Shown in pieces: positions 14,050-25,700 of a stretch of DNA of 64,000 nucleotides. Below the pieces are notes generated by a model. That model saw only the letters and a list, made by a program, of their open reading frames with translations. It had not been told where the DNA came from and searched no databases. The stretch is taken from the NCBI RefSeq assembly GCF_047663525.1, contig NC_092591.1, positions 31,281,001 through 31,345,000 of the forward strand, given 5' to 3'. A program made the translations under genes and the position numbers. Within the stretch, counting starts at the first letter, position 1, and each line of letters opens with the position of its first letter. The stretch comes from Anas platyrhynchos. Taxonomy: Eukaryota; Chordata; Aves; Anseriformes; Anatidae.

Positions 14050-17000
14050 ATGTATAGAATTTGAAAGGAATTTACCTTAATTTCTTAGCATCCTTTGGTA
14101 AGAAATGGGTTTGCATCTGGGGCCACATCCTCATTCCCTGAGTATGATGGTGAATGGTGCATAGAACAGCAAACCTTGTATGGTCTCCAAAAGACACAAA
14201 AAAATTGATTCTTCAGTACTCTTGAGCATGTGGAGATGGACTGGCACCCCTTCAGGGGACACCATGGGTGCACAGGTGAGCTTCACATCACAGTAGGTAC
14301 CCGTGGACCACAAGAGGTTTTTTTAACCCCCAAATCTTCAGTGAGACCTTGAGCAGAGTAAGCCTGTGTCATAGACCTACACATGGCCCCAAAGCGTTTT
14401 TCCTCACTCGCACAAACCCATCACTGTAGGAAATCCTTCTGCTCCCTTAACACCCTCCTCCTGGGATTTTGCAGGTTTTTTCCCACTGCAAGACCAGCTC
14501 CTTTTCTGTCCAGCTGGCTAAGAGTTAAGAGGGAGAAATCCCTACAGCTTTACAGGGCAATAGGATCAGGAAATAAGGGCTGATGCTGGAGTGAATTGCT
14601 TATTTAAGACTTTATATTGCATATGCTCAGACTCTTTAGTTCGTGTTCTCTGCATCTTTAGCCAAAGGTCAAAAAGATTTTGCTTTTGTGGCTCTTATTT
14701 GCTGTGAGACTAAGCAAGAGGAGAGCCTTGCTCATAAAGCCCTGAACGCTGTTCAATACCAAGCACTGATAATGTTCTCCAGACCGCTTCATCCCATGGG
14801 GGGAAAAATCTGTATAAAGTCCGGAAAAGCTTCTTCCTGCCTTGAAATGTGCAGCAGCAAGACCAGGTCCAGCCTTATACACCCCAAGGTGGCTTTGACT
14901 TGGGGAACACGTAGTGACTTTGGGGGCAGGTCCTACAGCCCCAGTGGGACCCAGAACTCTCCCCGAGCTTGATTAAAGCAGCCACTTCTTGATCTGTTTG
15001 TCTTGAAAGGAGAAAAATAAAATTCCCCTGGCAGCAGGCATTCCTGGGTTTTGCTAGCAGGAGCTTGGCATCCGGAGAACTGGGCGGCAGGGATGCGCAG
15101 AGCCTGGGCTGGGCACGGGGTGGGGAAAGAAAATCTTCCCTGCCGGTTCTCACGGCACATAATGAGGCGGAAAGGTCACCAAAAGGTTTAGCTCAACTCG
15201 TAAGTGAAACGGGGATTTGGGGATTTCCGTGCGGTATTTAGCACGGGGAAAACCTCCTCCTTGCGGCAGCTCTGCGAGCCAAAGCAGAGAGCGGGGACGG
15301 CGGCTGCAGCCAGGCCAGGTGGAGTCCATTTTCCCTTCCCTCCCTCCTGGGGACATCCAGCTGGCACACACAAAAAAATTCCTCCTAATGAAGACAGGTC
15401 TCTATAGTATTGGATACTTTGGCTATTTCAAACCCAAACCACATGCAAGCCCCACGATACCCTGGTGTTAGCATCAGTTACAAGGTGGGAGCGACACATC
15501 CCTGTCTGTTTTAGCTCCCCTTTGCAGCAGCACTATGGTGGTTTTTTTTTATTATTATTATTTACTTTTTCACATTTCTTAAGGATTGATGTGTTATTTT
15601 TATTCCTTCCAGGCTCTGAGTCCTTCTTTTTATTTTTTTTTTTTTCAAGCTGCATGGCAGAACAAAGCAATCCTCGCCACGGAGGAGCACAGCCGCACGG
15701 AGCAGCGCGTGCCTGCTTGCGATGGGCTTTGCTGCAAAGGAGTCAGAAAATCCAAGATGAAAAGGCCCATTTGCATTTCTATTTGTACCGTTTGATGTTG
15801 GCTACCGAGTACAACTGGAACAAGCAGCACTTTAAATAATCTAGAAAAAACTATCTAGCATCCTGAGCGCTCCTGGAGTTGGCCTTTGTTTTTTTGTGTA
15901 TTTTTTTTTTTTTTGCTGTTGTTTCGTAGGCAGCTCTGTGCCTGGTAGAGAAAATGTGATGGCAGCATCACTAAGAGTTCAGGTGAGCAAAGCAGTGCTC
16001 CCGGAGAACATGAGCCCAGCAGATAATCCGTCCGTCTGTCTGTCCTCCTCCTGGCTGTGTGCTTCTCCTCTCCCAAGGAAACACAACCCGCACGGCTGAA
16101 ATCAGAGCAGCCAAGCAGCTTGAGTGAGCCAAAAGCCCAGGGAGGAAATGTGATTTTTATGAAAAACATTGACTTAAGAAGACGATTGTGAGCACTTTGC
16201 TGAGTCCCACCTGATTCACCCCTGTCCAAGGCTTCCTCTGAGCCTGTGCTCAGCAGCACGATTCACACCCAGCTGGGAAACACGAGCACCGTGTGATGGA
16301 AGGGGTGACTTAATCACTTTTGCATACCATTTTTTTTTCCTGAGTTAATTAAAAGTAGAAGTGCTCATGTCAAGCACAGTGCCTCCGTGAGCACCACGTG
16401 CTCTTCAGCAACATGTGGGCAAACAGGACTTAGTGCACTGGCCCAATTTAGTGCAGAGTTACCAGCGACACCCTTTTTTCCATCAAAACTGCAAGATTCT
16501 TAAATGCTTTCAGTAACTCCAGGCTGTTTTAGTGCCTTCCCCAGGTCTCCACCAAAAAGCCAAATAGAGAAAAACCTCCGTACCCATCTCACTGCCCTTA
16601 GAAGCTCAGAGCCCCTCTTGGTGCTACTGAGCATAGGAGACTTTACAGCAATTCTGGCTCCAGGGGAGCTGTCTGGAGTTGGACCTGTTGAATAGGAAAC
16701 CCCTATAGTTCAGCCCTGAAAACATCCACCTTACATGCACCAGCATAAAAGCTAGCTTTTAAACTTCATTACCCTTTTCTTTGCTAGGTTTTGTGCTGCC
16801 TGCTGACATTCTCATCCCAGTACCAGTTTGATTTTTAAGTCCCTGATCAGCAGGTTTATTACATGAGGATACGCCTGGAGACTTGTGGGGTTTGTGCCTT
16901 TTCTTGTAATGCTGGGACTTCTCCCAGCATGAAGGGAAGTGGCTCAGAGGCTGCCCTTGCCTGCGAGACCAATTATTTTCTATCGCAAAATTTCAGGTGG

Positions 17001-17077
17001 GTACGGGATATTTGTGGTGATGTGGTGAGAAATCAAAGTGAGCAAAAACACAGCATGAGTCATTACCTTGTAAATGA

Positions 17078-17135
17078 AAAAAATATATATATAATAAAAT
17101 AAAAATAAAATAGAAAATAAGTAAAAAATAAATTA
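17078..17135. repeat. AT-rich low-complexity tract
   Basis: A short TA dinucleotide run followed by A-rich ATAAAAT/AAATAAAA blocks. Confidence 0.85.
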
Positions 17136-17844
17136 AATACAGAGCTGTTTCTTGGCAGAGCTCTCCCAAAACCTCAGGCAGCCCCGGTGCTCTGGTCCTG
17201 ATCACCAGCTGACCCCCAAGCAGCAGCCAGTGATGGTGGCAGAGAAAAACATCTCCAAATTGATTGGTTTCCTGCGATGTGATCAAGATGCACTCAAGGA
17301 GAGCAACTGCAGGCCTTATTTTTGGGGGATTTGGATCAATACAAACACACAGCCTGAGCTTTTTAAGCCTTTATTAGAGGAAGGGACAAGCAGTGCTCCT
17401 GGCTTGCTCTGCTTTGCTCCTCCAGCACGAGCAGTTCTGGCCTCTGCTCCTGAGCACGTAGCCACAGGAAAGCTGTAAGAAGCAAACGGGGTGAGTGGAA
17501 TTGCGTTTGGTGGGTCCTCATCTCAGCCAGCTGAACACACGTTGATGTGCCAGGATGGCCATTAGGACCATAAATGTCGCAGCAGGAAGGCGAGCCAACA
17601 GCACATGGTTCCCCAAAATTGTTAGGGTCTGCCAGCTTTGTTTGCACTGAAGGGGTGATGGCCAAGGCTATGGAGAGCTTTCATCCAGAGGTGAGGACCT
17701 GCCACCTGAGGGCTTTGAAGTCCTATCCCTGGCCATGAAGAGCAGTGGGAGATCCGTGACTTGGCCCCATGGAGCACAGCAGTGGTTGGTGGCACAAAGG
17801 CATTGCCTTAGGTGGCCTGCAGCAGTTGTGACCCTGAAACTCAG

Positions 17845-17999
17845 CGCTCATGGTGAGCATCCCTGGAGGTGTGCAAGGCCAGGCTGGACAAGACCCTGGG
17901 CAACCTGATCTAGTGGGTGGCATCCCTGCCATGGCAGGGGGCTGGAACTGGATGGGCTTTGAGGTCCCTTCCAACTAGCCCAGTTCTGTGATTGTGTGT
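17845..17999 (+). mobile_element. CR1 LINE, 3'-end fragment
   Basis: The sequence matches what I know of avian CR1 3' ends: CATCCCTGGAGGTGTGCAAG, then TGGGTGGCATCCCTGCC, then GAACTGGATGGGCTTTGAGG and TCCCTTCCAAC, ending in the TTCTGTGATTG type of tail that replaces poly(A) in CR1. Sequence as far back as about 17,720 may belong to the same copy but is more diverged. It is a 5'-truncated, non-coding copy in plus orientation. Confidence 0.85.
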
Positions 18000-19470
18000 G
18001 GGTGGTGCCCTTGGGCTGATGTCTCCAAATGATTCTTCATGGGAAATCAAGAGGTTAAAGCTGAGCTGGCCAACAAAGAGATGCTGCCTTCTTGCTGTGC
18101 TGCCTGCACAGCGCTGGCTGGTGGACCACAGATGTGCCAAGCATCTGTAGACACCAAGAAGAGTCCAACCTGCCCTTTATCCAGCAGTTTCTGGGTTACA
18201 GCAGCCCATCACCAGGATTCCCACTGCCACCCAAGGAGCATGAACATGGATTTACACGGTCTTAAACTACTCTGTGCAGGGATAAAAACTTCTTCCCCAG
18301 CAAGCACACAAACTGACGTTGTACTCACCAACCACCCCATTCCCTTGAGCCCTACCTGTCTATGAAGAACTGCCTGAAGCTTACTGATGTGCCCCGGCTA
18401 CATCTGCCTTGTTTGGCTGCACGCTGATGACTTGAGAAATCGGGACCTCCAAGTGAGGTTACACAGGTGACTCCTTCAGAAGGACAAGTACATTATGGAA
18501 GTCTTCCCCCCGTTCAAAACAAGCCATCTGCTACAGGTAGCCACATGTACCCATATCCTCGCTGACAGAAGAATGCGTGTTTCTGGCTGTGTATTGTCCT
18601 TTCACCAATGGACTGCAATTTAAACAAAAGGAAAAAAAAAATGCACAGCTATTTAACTGCTACCTGCGAGAGCTGGTGCTCCTCCAGAGGCAGAAAATGC
18701 TATCTGTTGCTTAGGAACAATTTTTATCCCGCAAAATGAAGACGTGCAGCCCAAAGACTTGTTTAAATGCACCCAACATGTATTAAATGCACCCAACACC
18801 TTGCTGAGAAGCTGACCCACCCCTGAATACACCATGAGGAGAGGTCTTTGTGCTGGATACAACACCAGCCACCTACTATAGCCAGCTGTGATTGAAGATA
18901 CAGGGTATAGATCCCGTACCCAACTGCACTGCACGACCCAGCACTTCTCCTTGGCACACGGAGCAAGGGCAAACATTGAGGCAGACTCTGGACGTGTTGA
19001 TGCATAGGCATTTCTGAAAACTGAGGCTTAGAGCACTATATCAGACTGGTTACGTGTCCAGTCATTCATCTGGATATATGTACATTGTTCTGTTCCAACA
19101 GGCAAGCAACCGCTGCTTCATTGACACTTGCTTCTCTCTAGCTGTGCCTTATGGAAACACCTACCCGAGGTCCTGTGTGTCTGCACAAGGGCTAGCAGGC
19201 AAGTCCTGCTCAGGACTGCTCCACTTTTGCGTGGCTGTGGTGGTTGTTGTTGCACCATTTTGCTTTGCTGCCAAGAAAAAAACATCCCTGAGCTGCTCAG
19301 AGGAGCTGCTCCTCGAAGACACCCATCCCATCTGCTGCTTGCCTTGTGCTTGCTCCTTGCCAGGCACAAGAGACCTTCTGGGAACAGCAACAAACCACCA
19401 CAACCAGCTCCTACGTCCAGCCTAAAGCAAAGTGTACGCCAGATCTGAGAGCAAGTAAGTCTTTTGGGGA
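18000..19470. other. 3' flank of the GPCR gene; no gene recognised
   Basis: This interval lies downstream of the minus-strand receptor gene and would hold its 3' UTR. I could not place a confident poly(A) signal on the minus strand. No other coding sequence is supported. Confidence 0.4.
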
Positions 19471-19477
19471 ACTTCAG

Positions 19478-20569
19478 CTAAGAGAACCTGGTTTGCAAAG
19501 CTATCTTATCTGAGACCCCAGCTGGAGCATCTGCCAGCGTGGAGCAAGTGTTGAATCGCGAGGCCTTGCAGGACACGATGCTGGAGCTCTTCTTCTTGCG
19601 GTAGAAGTAGCTGCTGAGGTGGAAGCGGAACTTGTCGTGGAGGGAGGCGTAGATGAAGGGGTTGTAGCAGGCAGAGCTCATGGCGATCAAGTGGCACGAG
19701 ACCTGGATGACGTTCACGTACCTCTTGTCCAAGATGGTGAACTCCTCGTCGATGTCTCTGATGAAGTTCACCACCTGGAGGGGCAGCCAGCAGATCGCGA
19801 AGCACACCACCGAGACGGTGAGCACGCGGAAGGTTTTCTGCTTGGTTTTGGTCCATTTGTCTTGGCAGGGGTAGGCAGCACCCGGGATGTTCCTCCTCCG
19901 CAGGTGGTAGGTAATGGCACAGAAGGAGACTGACACGGCCAAAAGTGGGAGCATGTAGGACAGGAGGAGCATCAAGCACGAGTACAGCAGCCTCTCCCTC
20001 TCCTCATGCTTCCAAAACTCTTCACAGATGATCATGTCATGGCCAATGGTGTTGAGATCCAAGTACTGGGTGTGCAGGGAGGTGGGGACAGAGGCCATGA
20101 TGGAGAGCAACCAGATGCAGGCCACGATGCAGATGCAGGACTTGCGGCTGATCCTCCGGCGGATGGGGTATGCCACGACAACATACCGGTCAACAGCGAT
20201 GGCCGTGAGGGACAGCACCGAGACGAAGACGGTGGCGGCCTGCATCAAGGTGACGAAGTAACACATGAACATCCCAAAGAGCCAGCCCCGCACCTCAAAG
20301 GCGTAGGAGACGGTCAGCGGGACGCAGGCCAGGCACATGATGAAGTCGGCTGCGGCCAGGTTCCCTATCAGGAAATTGGTGGTGCAGTGCAGCTTCTTGG
20401 TGAGAGCGATGAGGAGGATGAGGAAGAGGTTCCCTGTGCACGCCACGGCCACCAGGGTGGCATAGAGTGGGATGAAGAGCGGTTTGAGCTCCAGGAGGAG
20501 GTCAAGGCCGGTGAAGAGAGGGGCTGAGCCGTTCTGCCAGGAGTCATTCGGGAGCTGGCTGTGAGCCAT
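19478..20569 (-). CDS. PRLHR-like: PRLHR-family class A GPCR (prolactin-releasing peptide receptor-like)
   Basis: A complete 363-residue rhodopsin-class receptor encoded by one coding exon. Seven membrane segments fit: TM1 about 32-57 with TGN at 45-47, TM2 from about 64 with TNFLIGNLAAADF, TM3 about 103-127 closed by DRY at 127-129, TM6 with CWLP at 260-263, and TM7 with NPFIY at 303-307. Cys103 and Cys182 can form the usual ECL1-ECL2 disulphide, and N8 (NDS) and N13 (NGS) are glycosylation sequons. Family assignment rests on stretches I recognise from human PRLHR, including CVPLT-YAFE-RGW, AVDRYVV, RRRIS, CEEFW and MSSACYNPFIYA. Established knowledge: these receptors bind RFamide peptides (PrRP, C-RFa) and signal through G proteins. 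Birds carry several paralogues and I cannot say which one this is. The tail is Ser/Lys-rich with possible palmitoylation cysteines and ends in RFS. On the minus strand a TTTCCTGTTCAG acceptor (exon start about 20,636) precedes the ATG, implying an upstream noncoding exon. Confidence 0.9.
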   Translation of the reverse strand: MAHSQLPNDSWQNGSAPLFTGLDLLLELKPLFIPLYATLVAVACTGNLFLILLIALTKKLHCTTNFLIGNLAAADFIMCLACVPLTVSYAFEVRGWLFGMFMCYFVTLMQAATVFVSVLSLTAIAVDRYVVVAYPIRRRISRKSCICIVACIWLLSIMASVPTSLHTQYLDLNTIGHDMIICEEFWKHEERERLLYSCLMLLLSYMLPLLAVSVSFCAITYHLRRRNIPGAAYPCQDKWTKTKQKTFRVLTVSVVCFAICWLPLQVVNFIRDIDEEFTILDKRYVNVIQVSCHLIAMSSACYNPFIYASLHDKFRFHLSSYFYRKKKSSSIVSCKASRFNTCSTLADAPAGVSDKIALQTRFS

Positions 20570-20636
20570 GCTGAGGTGGGACCAGCTCTGCTTCTCCTCC
20601 CTGCCTTGGAGTCGGGCAGAGACCAGAAAATTAGCC
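20570..20636 (-). other. 5' UTR part of the GPCR coding exon
   Basis: On the minus strand a pyrimidine-rich tract ending in CAG lies just before 20,636, which is a good splice acceptor. The 67 bases between it and the start codon contain no ATG. A first noncoding exon should lie further upstream (higher coordinates), but its position is not evident. Confidence 0.5.
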
Positions 20637-21000
20637 CTGAACAGGAAAGAAAAATGCTGAGGTTCTTACACCCAGAAGAACCAAGGTCTGTCCCCAAGGT
20701 CTAGATCCTCTTTTCCAGCCCTCACCAGCAGTGATTTTTTTTTTAGAGAGTGAACAAGGGCAGACAAATCCAAGCTTTGGTGTAGGGAAAACGGGAACTT
20801 GGTTAGGAAGAGGTTAACCAGCGGCTGTGCTTCTGCAGGGAGCAGCCAGCCTGGGGGCAGGGGCTGGGGATGCTGCATGGAAAGTAGCTGGGAGCTGTGC
20901 TGACATGCAGCAGGGAAAAAGAGGCGCTCCCGCATTTCTTCTTGCTCTTAGTGATTCACCTGCCAGCCTCCAGCCACCCCGCTCAGCAGGAGGGATGTCT

Positions 21001-21062
21001 CCCACCTCTCCCCCATCCCCTTATCTCCTCCCCACCTCTTCCTCATCCCCTTATCTCGTCCC
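21001..21062. repeat. short pyrimidine-rich tandem duplication
   Basis: Two adjacent copies of a roughly 30-bp C/T-rich segment, each containing CATCCCCTTATCTC. Confidence 0.7.
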
Positions 21063-22060
21063 CTTGGGTATTTCCCCCAGGAAAACTGTATATTTCCCCC
21101 ATCACCTTCCCGTCACTGCTCTGGCTGAGATGTCTCGCAGCATCCCGCTCACTCCGACCCCGTGCTCAGTCCTCCCTCTCGCCCTTTCCCCATCACTTTG
21201 GCTAATTACCTGTGGCACTTTGTCGTCTCCTTCCCCGGGTTGCTTTCTCCTTGCAGCGACGGCGGTGGGATGGAGCGCGTGGCTGCTGTCCCCGGCAGCC
21301 CCAAAAAACTCCTGACGGCAGCACAAGGCGGGGGGGAGGCAAATCTATTATAGCAGAAAGTGCAGGAAAATGCAGAATTAACCCCCAGGACCCCACGCTG
21401 CCAAATTTACCTTTCTGTCCCCCTCTCCAGGACCTGAAAAAAATCTCCTTACCCCTTGTGGATGGTGGAAATAGTATTAATTAAATAACCAATCAGAGTT
21501 TACTGAGAGGTATTACAGTTTGCTACTTCACGCTGCAAACAGTGCAGTGCTGGGTCTGCACGCCCTGCCCTGGAAAACAAAATCTGGATAGAAAGTAGAA
21601 GCAAACCTGATGATCGACTGAAAGAATAAAATATTCTTTTTGTTCCCTTAAGGAGGTGGGAGTCGAGTCCGCTCTCGATCCCTGCTCCGGAGCTCACTCA
21701 CCACCCACGATCCGCCTGGGCAGGCACGGGGAGCTCCTCCGGGACCCCACTGTTCCCCAGTTGTCCCAGTCAGGATGGGGCAGGGGGTTTCATTCAGGGG
21801 CTGATGTCTACCGCAAGCCCTCCGTCTGCTGCCATCCCTGATCTCACCCCTTATTTTCACGGCGATGCGGTGCCGGAGCAGCGGGATTAAAAGCCGGGGA
21901 GGAGCACGGCGTTCCCACCCGCGGGGTGGGTATTCCTGGTACCATGGGGATGGTCTGCTCACCCCCCTGGGCTGTGGGGAGAGGGGGTCCGTCCCATGGG
22001 AAGGGGGGAATGGGGTGGGTGGGCACAGGGACCACTCGGAGCTCCCCAATGGGACCCCTG

Positions 22061-22125
22061 GCTGGGGGAGAGGGAAGGAGGGAGGGAGGGAGGCAAGGGG
22101 GGCTGTGGGGTAGGGGTGGGCACTC
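22061..22125 (+). other. G-run cluster, potential G-quadruplex
   Basis: Many consecutive runs of at least three G separated by 1-4 bases (GGGAGGGAGGGAGG, then GGGGGG, GGGG, GGGG, GGG). This satisfies the usual G3+N1-7 quadruplex pattern. It lies about 1.5 kb upstream of the receptor start codon and abuts the minisatellite that follows. Confidence 0.7.
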
Positions 22126-22795
22126 AGCTGTGGGGTGACAGGGTCCTGGTGTGGGGTGATGGGCACCCAGCTGTGGGGTGAGGGCAGGGTGAGGTGGGGG
22201 CGGTGTTGCCATGGGGTGGTGGGCAGCTAAGCGTGGGGTTATGGGCACCCAGTCATGGGTTGATGGACACTTAATCGTGGGTTTATGGACACCCAAGTGT
22301 GGGATGAGTATGGCCCTGCCATGGGGCAAGGACAGCTGTGGGATGATGAACACCAAATCATGGGGTAAAAATGACCCAGTCATAGGGCGAGAGCAGCCAT
22401 GGGGTGATGCGGGGTGATGGCAGCTGTGGAGTGAGGGTAGCCCAGCCATGGGTCAGTGGACACCCAACCATGGGGTAAAGATAGCCCAGTCATGGGGCAG
22501 GAGGGGCCAAGGGGTGAGTATGGCAAGAACAGCTGTGGGGTAATCACAGTTGGGGTAATGGGCACCCAACCATGGAGTAAGGATGTCCCAGCCCTGGGGT
22601 GAAGGCATCCATGGGGTGAGGGTGGCTATAGGGTGATGGCAGCCATGAGGCGATGGATGCCCAGCCACAGGGCAAGGATAACTGTGGGATGATGGACACC
22701 CAGCAGTGGGGGCAAGGACAGCCCAACCATGGGCCAAGGGCAGCTGTGGGGTGACAGCAGCCCAGCCATGGGTCAAGGGATGCCCAACTGTGGCA
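22125..22795. repeat. minisatellite, GGGGTGATGGGCACCCAGCC-type
   Basis: About 670 bp of imperfect tandem repeats. Two short modules alternate: one around CATGGGGTGATGGGCACCCA and one around GGGGTGAGGGCAGCC. The local period is about 20-25 bp and copies are heavily diverged. The long Pro/His/Thr-rich open frames on the minus strand are products of the repeat and are not genes. It lies about 1.6-2.2 kb upstream of the minus-strand GPCR. Confidence 0.8.
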
Positions 22796-25700
22796 CATAT
22801 GTCCGCAAAGGGTGCAGATACAGTAAAATAAAGCAGAACTGCTGCAAGTTTGGGTCATATCAGTCCAAATGGGAGTCAAAGACTGTCAGCATGTGACGAT
22901 TTTTCTTCCCACTGAAGCACCAACTTTCGCCAGGCACTTTGAGCCACCTCTCATCACAGAGCCATGGCTGCACACACCAGAAATAGGTGACCTGCACGAT
23001 CCGTGGGCCTTTTACCTTCAAGGTAACTTCAACATCGACATTTTTAAGAACGTGGAGAAAAAGCTCCATCACTAAAATGCCCTTTGCACAAACACTTGAA
23101 AAAAGCATCTGCAATGTGCTTTGAGTCATGCAAGAAGCAGGACTGGAGTTAGCTTGCTTGACTCTTCTCTCCTGTCTGTGTTTACAAACAATACAAATAC
23201 CTTTAAAAAAATAAGCCTGAATCTCTTCATCCTTAAAATGAATTAGGCTAGTTTTAAACAGGTATGCTTCAGGGAAATCTGGGCTTTTCCTTCCCTTCTT
23301 ATTCCTTAGCTTCGCATTAATACCTTTGGGTATTGAGAGAGCAGCCTCTTCCATCTCCTGCTATTCTGGAATTGGGGGATAAGTAGCCACTAAAACACTA
23401 CTACACACAAGCTAAGCTTTTTATTAAAGTGATGGAAGTGGTTGCAGCTTTTTTAAGCCATGAGCTGCTGTAAACAATCTTCTTTATCTCCTGTTTTGGC
23501 CTCTCTGCTTTCTTCTGTGGGGGGAAAAAAAAGCTTATTTTATGTTAGACACACTCTGTGAGGGTATGGAATGGCAGGAGGGCATTCCTGTGTTGTATTG
23601 ATTTCCACCCACATCCATTCACTTTGGGTTTTGCGTCTCGGATTTGGAGAGGTGGGTGCATGGTCTCAGGATATCATCCAGCCACAATCAATTGGTATTT
23701 AAAAAATAAAAATTTGGGACTAAAGGCAAGCATGATCCACATGGTTGGAATCATGACCATTATTCCTCTCCTAAATCCAGTCTATGCCTATGCAATTTTC
23801 TATACAGAGCACAGCTCAGGTTGGAGGTGTGGACACAGCTTTGAAGCAGGGTTGAAGATATTTTAATGAGATTTCCCTTTTTGTCACTGATTTTATCTTC
23901 CTTTGGCAGGTTTGAGGTAGCACAGGTGAGCCCTGTGCTCAGATATTGAGATTAAACCCAGGGGAGCCAGGGTTGAGGCTTCAGCTGTGGCAAAATGAGG
24001 CAAAGGTGCTGGGGCAGATGGAGCCAATTCCCCAGGTAGATATAAAAAGGTCACAGCAGAGGTGGGTTGGTTTGATTTTTTTTTTTTTTTTGAGTTAATT
24101 AGCCAAGTTAAATGCATTCTTTTTGTTGTTCTGTTGTGGCAGGGTTTGGTGAAGCTGAAATGATTTGCTAAACTTAGAAATTAGCAGTGAAAGGGTTTTA
24201 AAAATGAAAATTAAAGTAAGACTAACATTAAAAATGGGGATGTTCTGTTTTTTTTGTTTGTTTGGGGGGAGGGGGAGGGAAATGTTATAAGAGCTGTGGT
24301 TGGTGATGAGAGGGTTTTCATAGCCCTGGTGTTGTGCAAAGGGGTTTTTGAGCTGCTAGAAGAGGTCAATGAAGCTGTTCCTACAGAGCACAGAAGCAAG
24401 GAGAGATCACACAAAAATGTGAGTACTCACAAAACCCCCAAAATTCACAAAAACCCCCATTTTATTCCCACTAGGAGCTATCTGCAGCCATGCACTTTGT
24501 AGCTCTCCCCCTGCTTGTCAAACTTCACCTGCAGTGCTGGAGGAGGTTCAGGGGGTGGGGATGGGGATATCCTGCTGTAAGGAAAGCCTAAAATAAAAGG
24601 AGAAATAAGTTTAAAATAGGGGGAAAAATATATGGCAGGAATCAAGCTCTGAGCTCCTAGTCTTCAAGAAGCCCAGCTGCCTTGCTTAAGGCTGGCAAGG
24701 GAGGTGCTCAACAGATTTAGGCTGTTGAAGGAGTGGAGGATCAAAGAGCAAGGCTTAAACTTCTGCTTTCTTCCCGGCTTTATGTTGGCAATGCCTTTGA
24801 AATCTGTTTATTTCTCTGCCAGAAAGGGGTTTCTGCACTTGGATTTAAATTTTGGAAACGGTTCCCAGATAATTTCATCTTGGTGAATTGATGTGTGGAT
24901 AAAGATCTTAGAAACAGGGGCTGGGGAGAAATTAGCCTTAATGGGTATTTATTACCACACCGTAGTTACATCACGCAATTAAAAGGAGAGGGACTGGGTA
25001 TTGCTTCAGTATCGATTTCAGTTGTGAGATCAAGTTCACAACGAAAGATGTCTAAAAAGACTTGATAGCTGCTGAGAGGCAAACAACGGTGTCGATGTCC
25101 TCTGACTGCAGTGATTACCGTGTATCCCTCGCCTTATGCAATAGTGTTATGACAAGCTCGGTGGTAACGAGCTGAAATTAAGCCTGGGGAGAGCAGGGCT
25201 GCTGACCCGGAGGGCCGTCTGGTGCTCGGAGGGGGCTGGTGGTGGCCACGTGCTTTGGTTCCTTGCTACGCAGGGGGAGCCTGCAGTGATGCAGCTGCCA
25301 AAAAACTTCTTCCTGGCCCAAAAGTGCCCCAAAATCACTTGAGAGGCTGCTTGTTACCCTGGCAATGGCCTTTCTGCTGCTGGCTGGCTTCAGGAGTGAA
25401 TTTGGGTTGGTCCTTCACTTGGAGGACTTGGCAAATCTGAGTGGCTTGGTGATTTACCTGGGGAATGCAGGAGGAGATGGCCAAGGGGATTTGTGTTTGT
25501 GCTCTGGGGGAGGGTGGAGTTAAAGTCTATTTTCAGCTGGACAGTGAAGGGCTTCATCTCAGAGCATCCCATATTGGACAAAAACAAAGCTGAAAACATT
25601 GGGAAGTGCAAGGGAAAAAAGCTGCAAAAAAGCCCACGTGGCTGAGTTCACAGTGGGTGTCCAGCACTTCCAATCACTTACTGCAGGACAGGGGATTGTG

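Larger units (their letters stand above)
12656..17070. other. no gene recognised; scattered simple repeats
   Basis: No coding or RNA gene was recognised between the AAT repeat and the AT-rich tract near 17.1 kb. Within it are the (A)n(GA)n tract at 13.48 kb, the (GTT)n tract at 14.02 kb and T runs near 15.54, 15.63 and 15.90 kb. Confidence 0.45.

Noticed and set aside
20006-20527. 173-codon open frame antisense to the GPCR
   Set aside because: It mirrors the codon structure of the receptor on the other strand, has no domain and is very Gly/Asp/Glu-rich: a shadow frame.
21844-22776. Pro/His-rich minus-strand frames of 107-201 codons
   Set aside because: Direct translations of the G-rich minisatellite.
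22860-23354. 164-codon minus-strand frame with some normal-looking composition
   Set aside because: No recognised domain, no conserved motif and no convincing flanking splice sites. Left as unsupported, though a homology search would be worthwhile.
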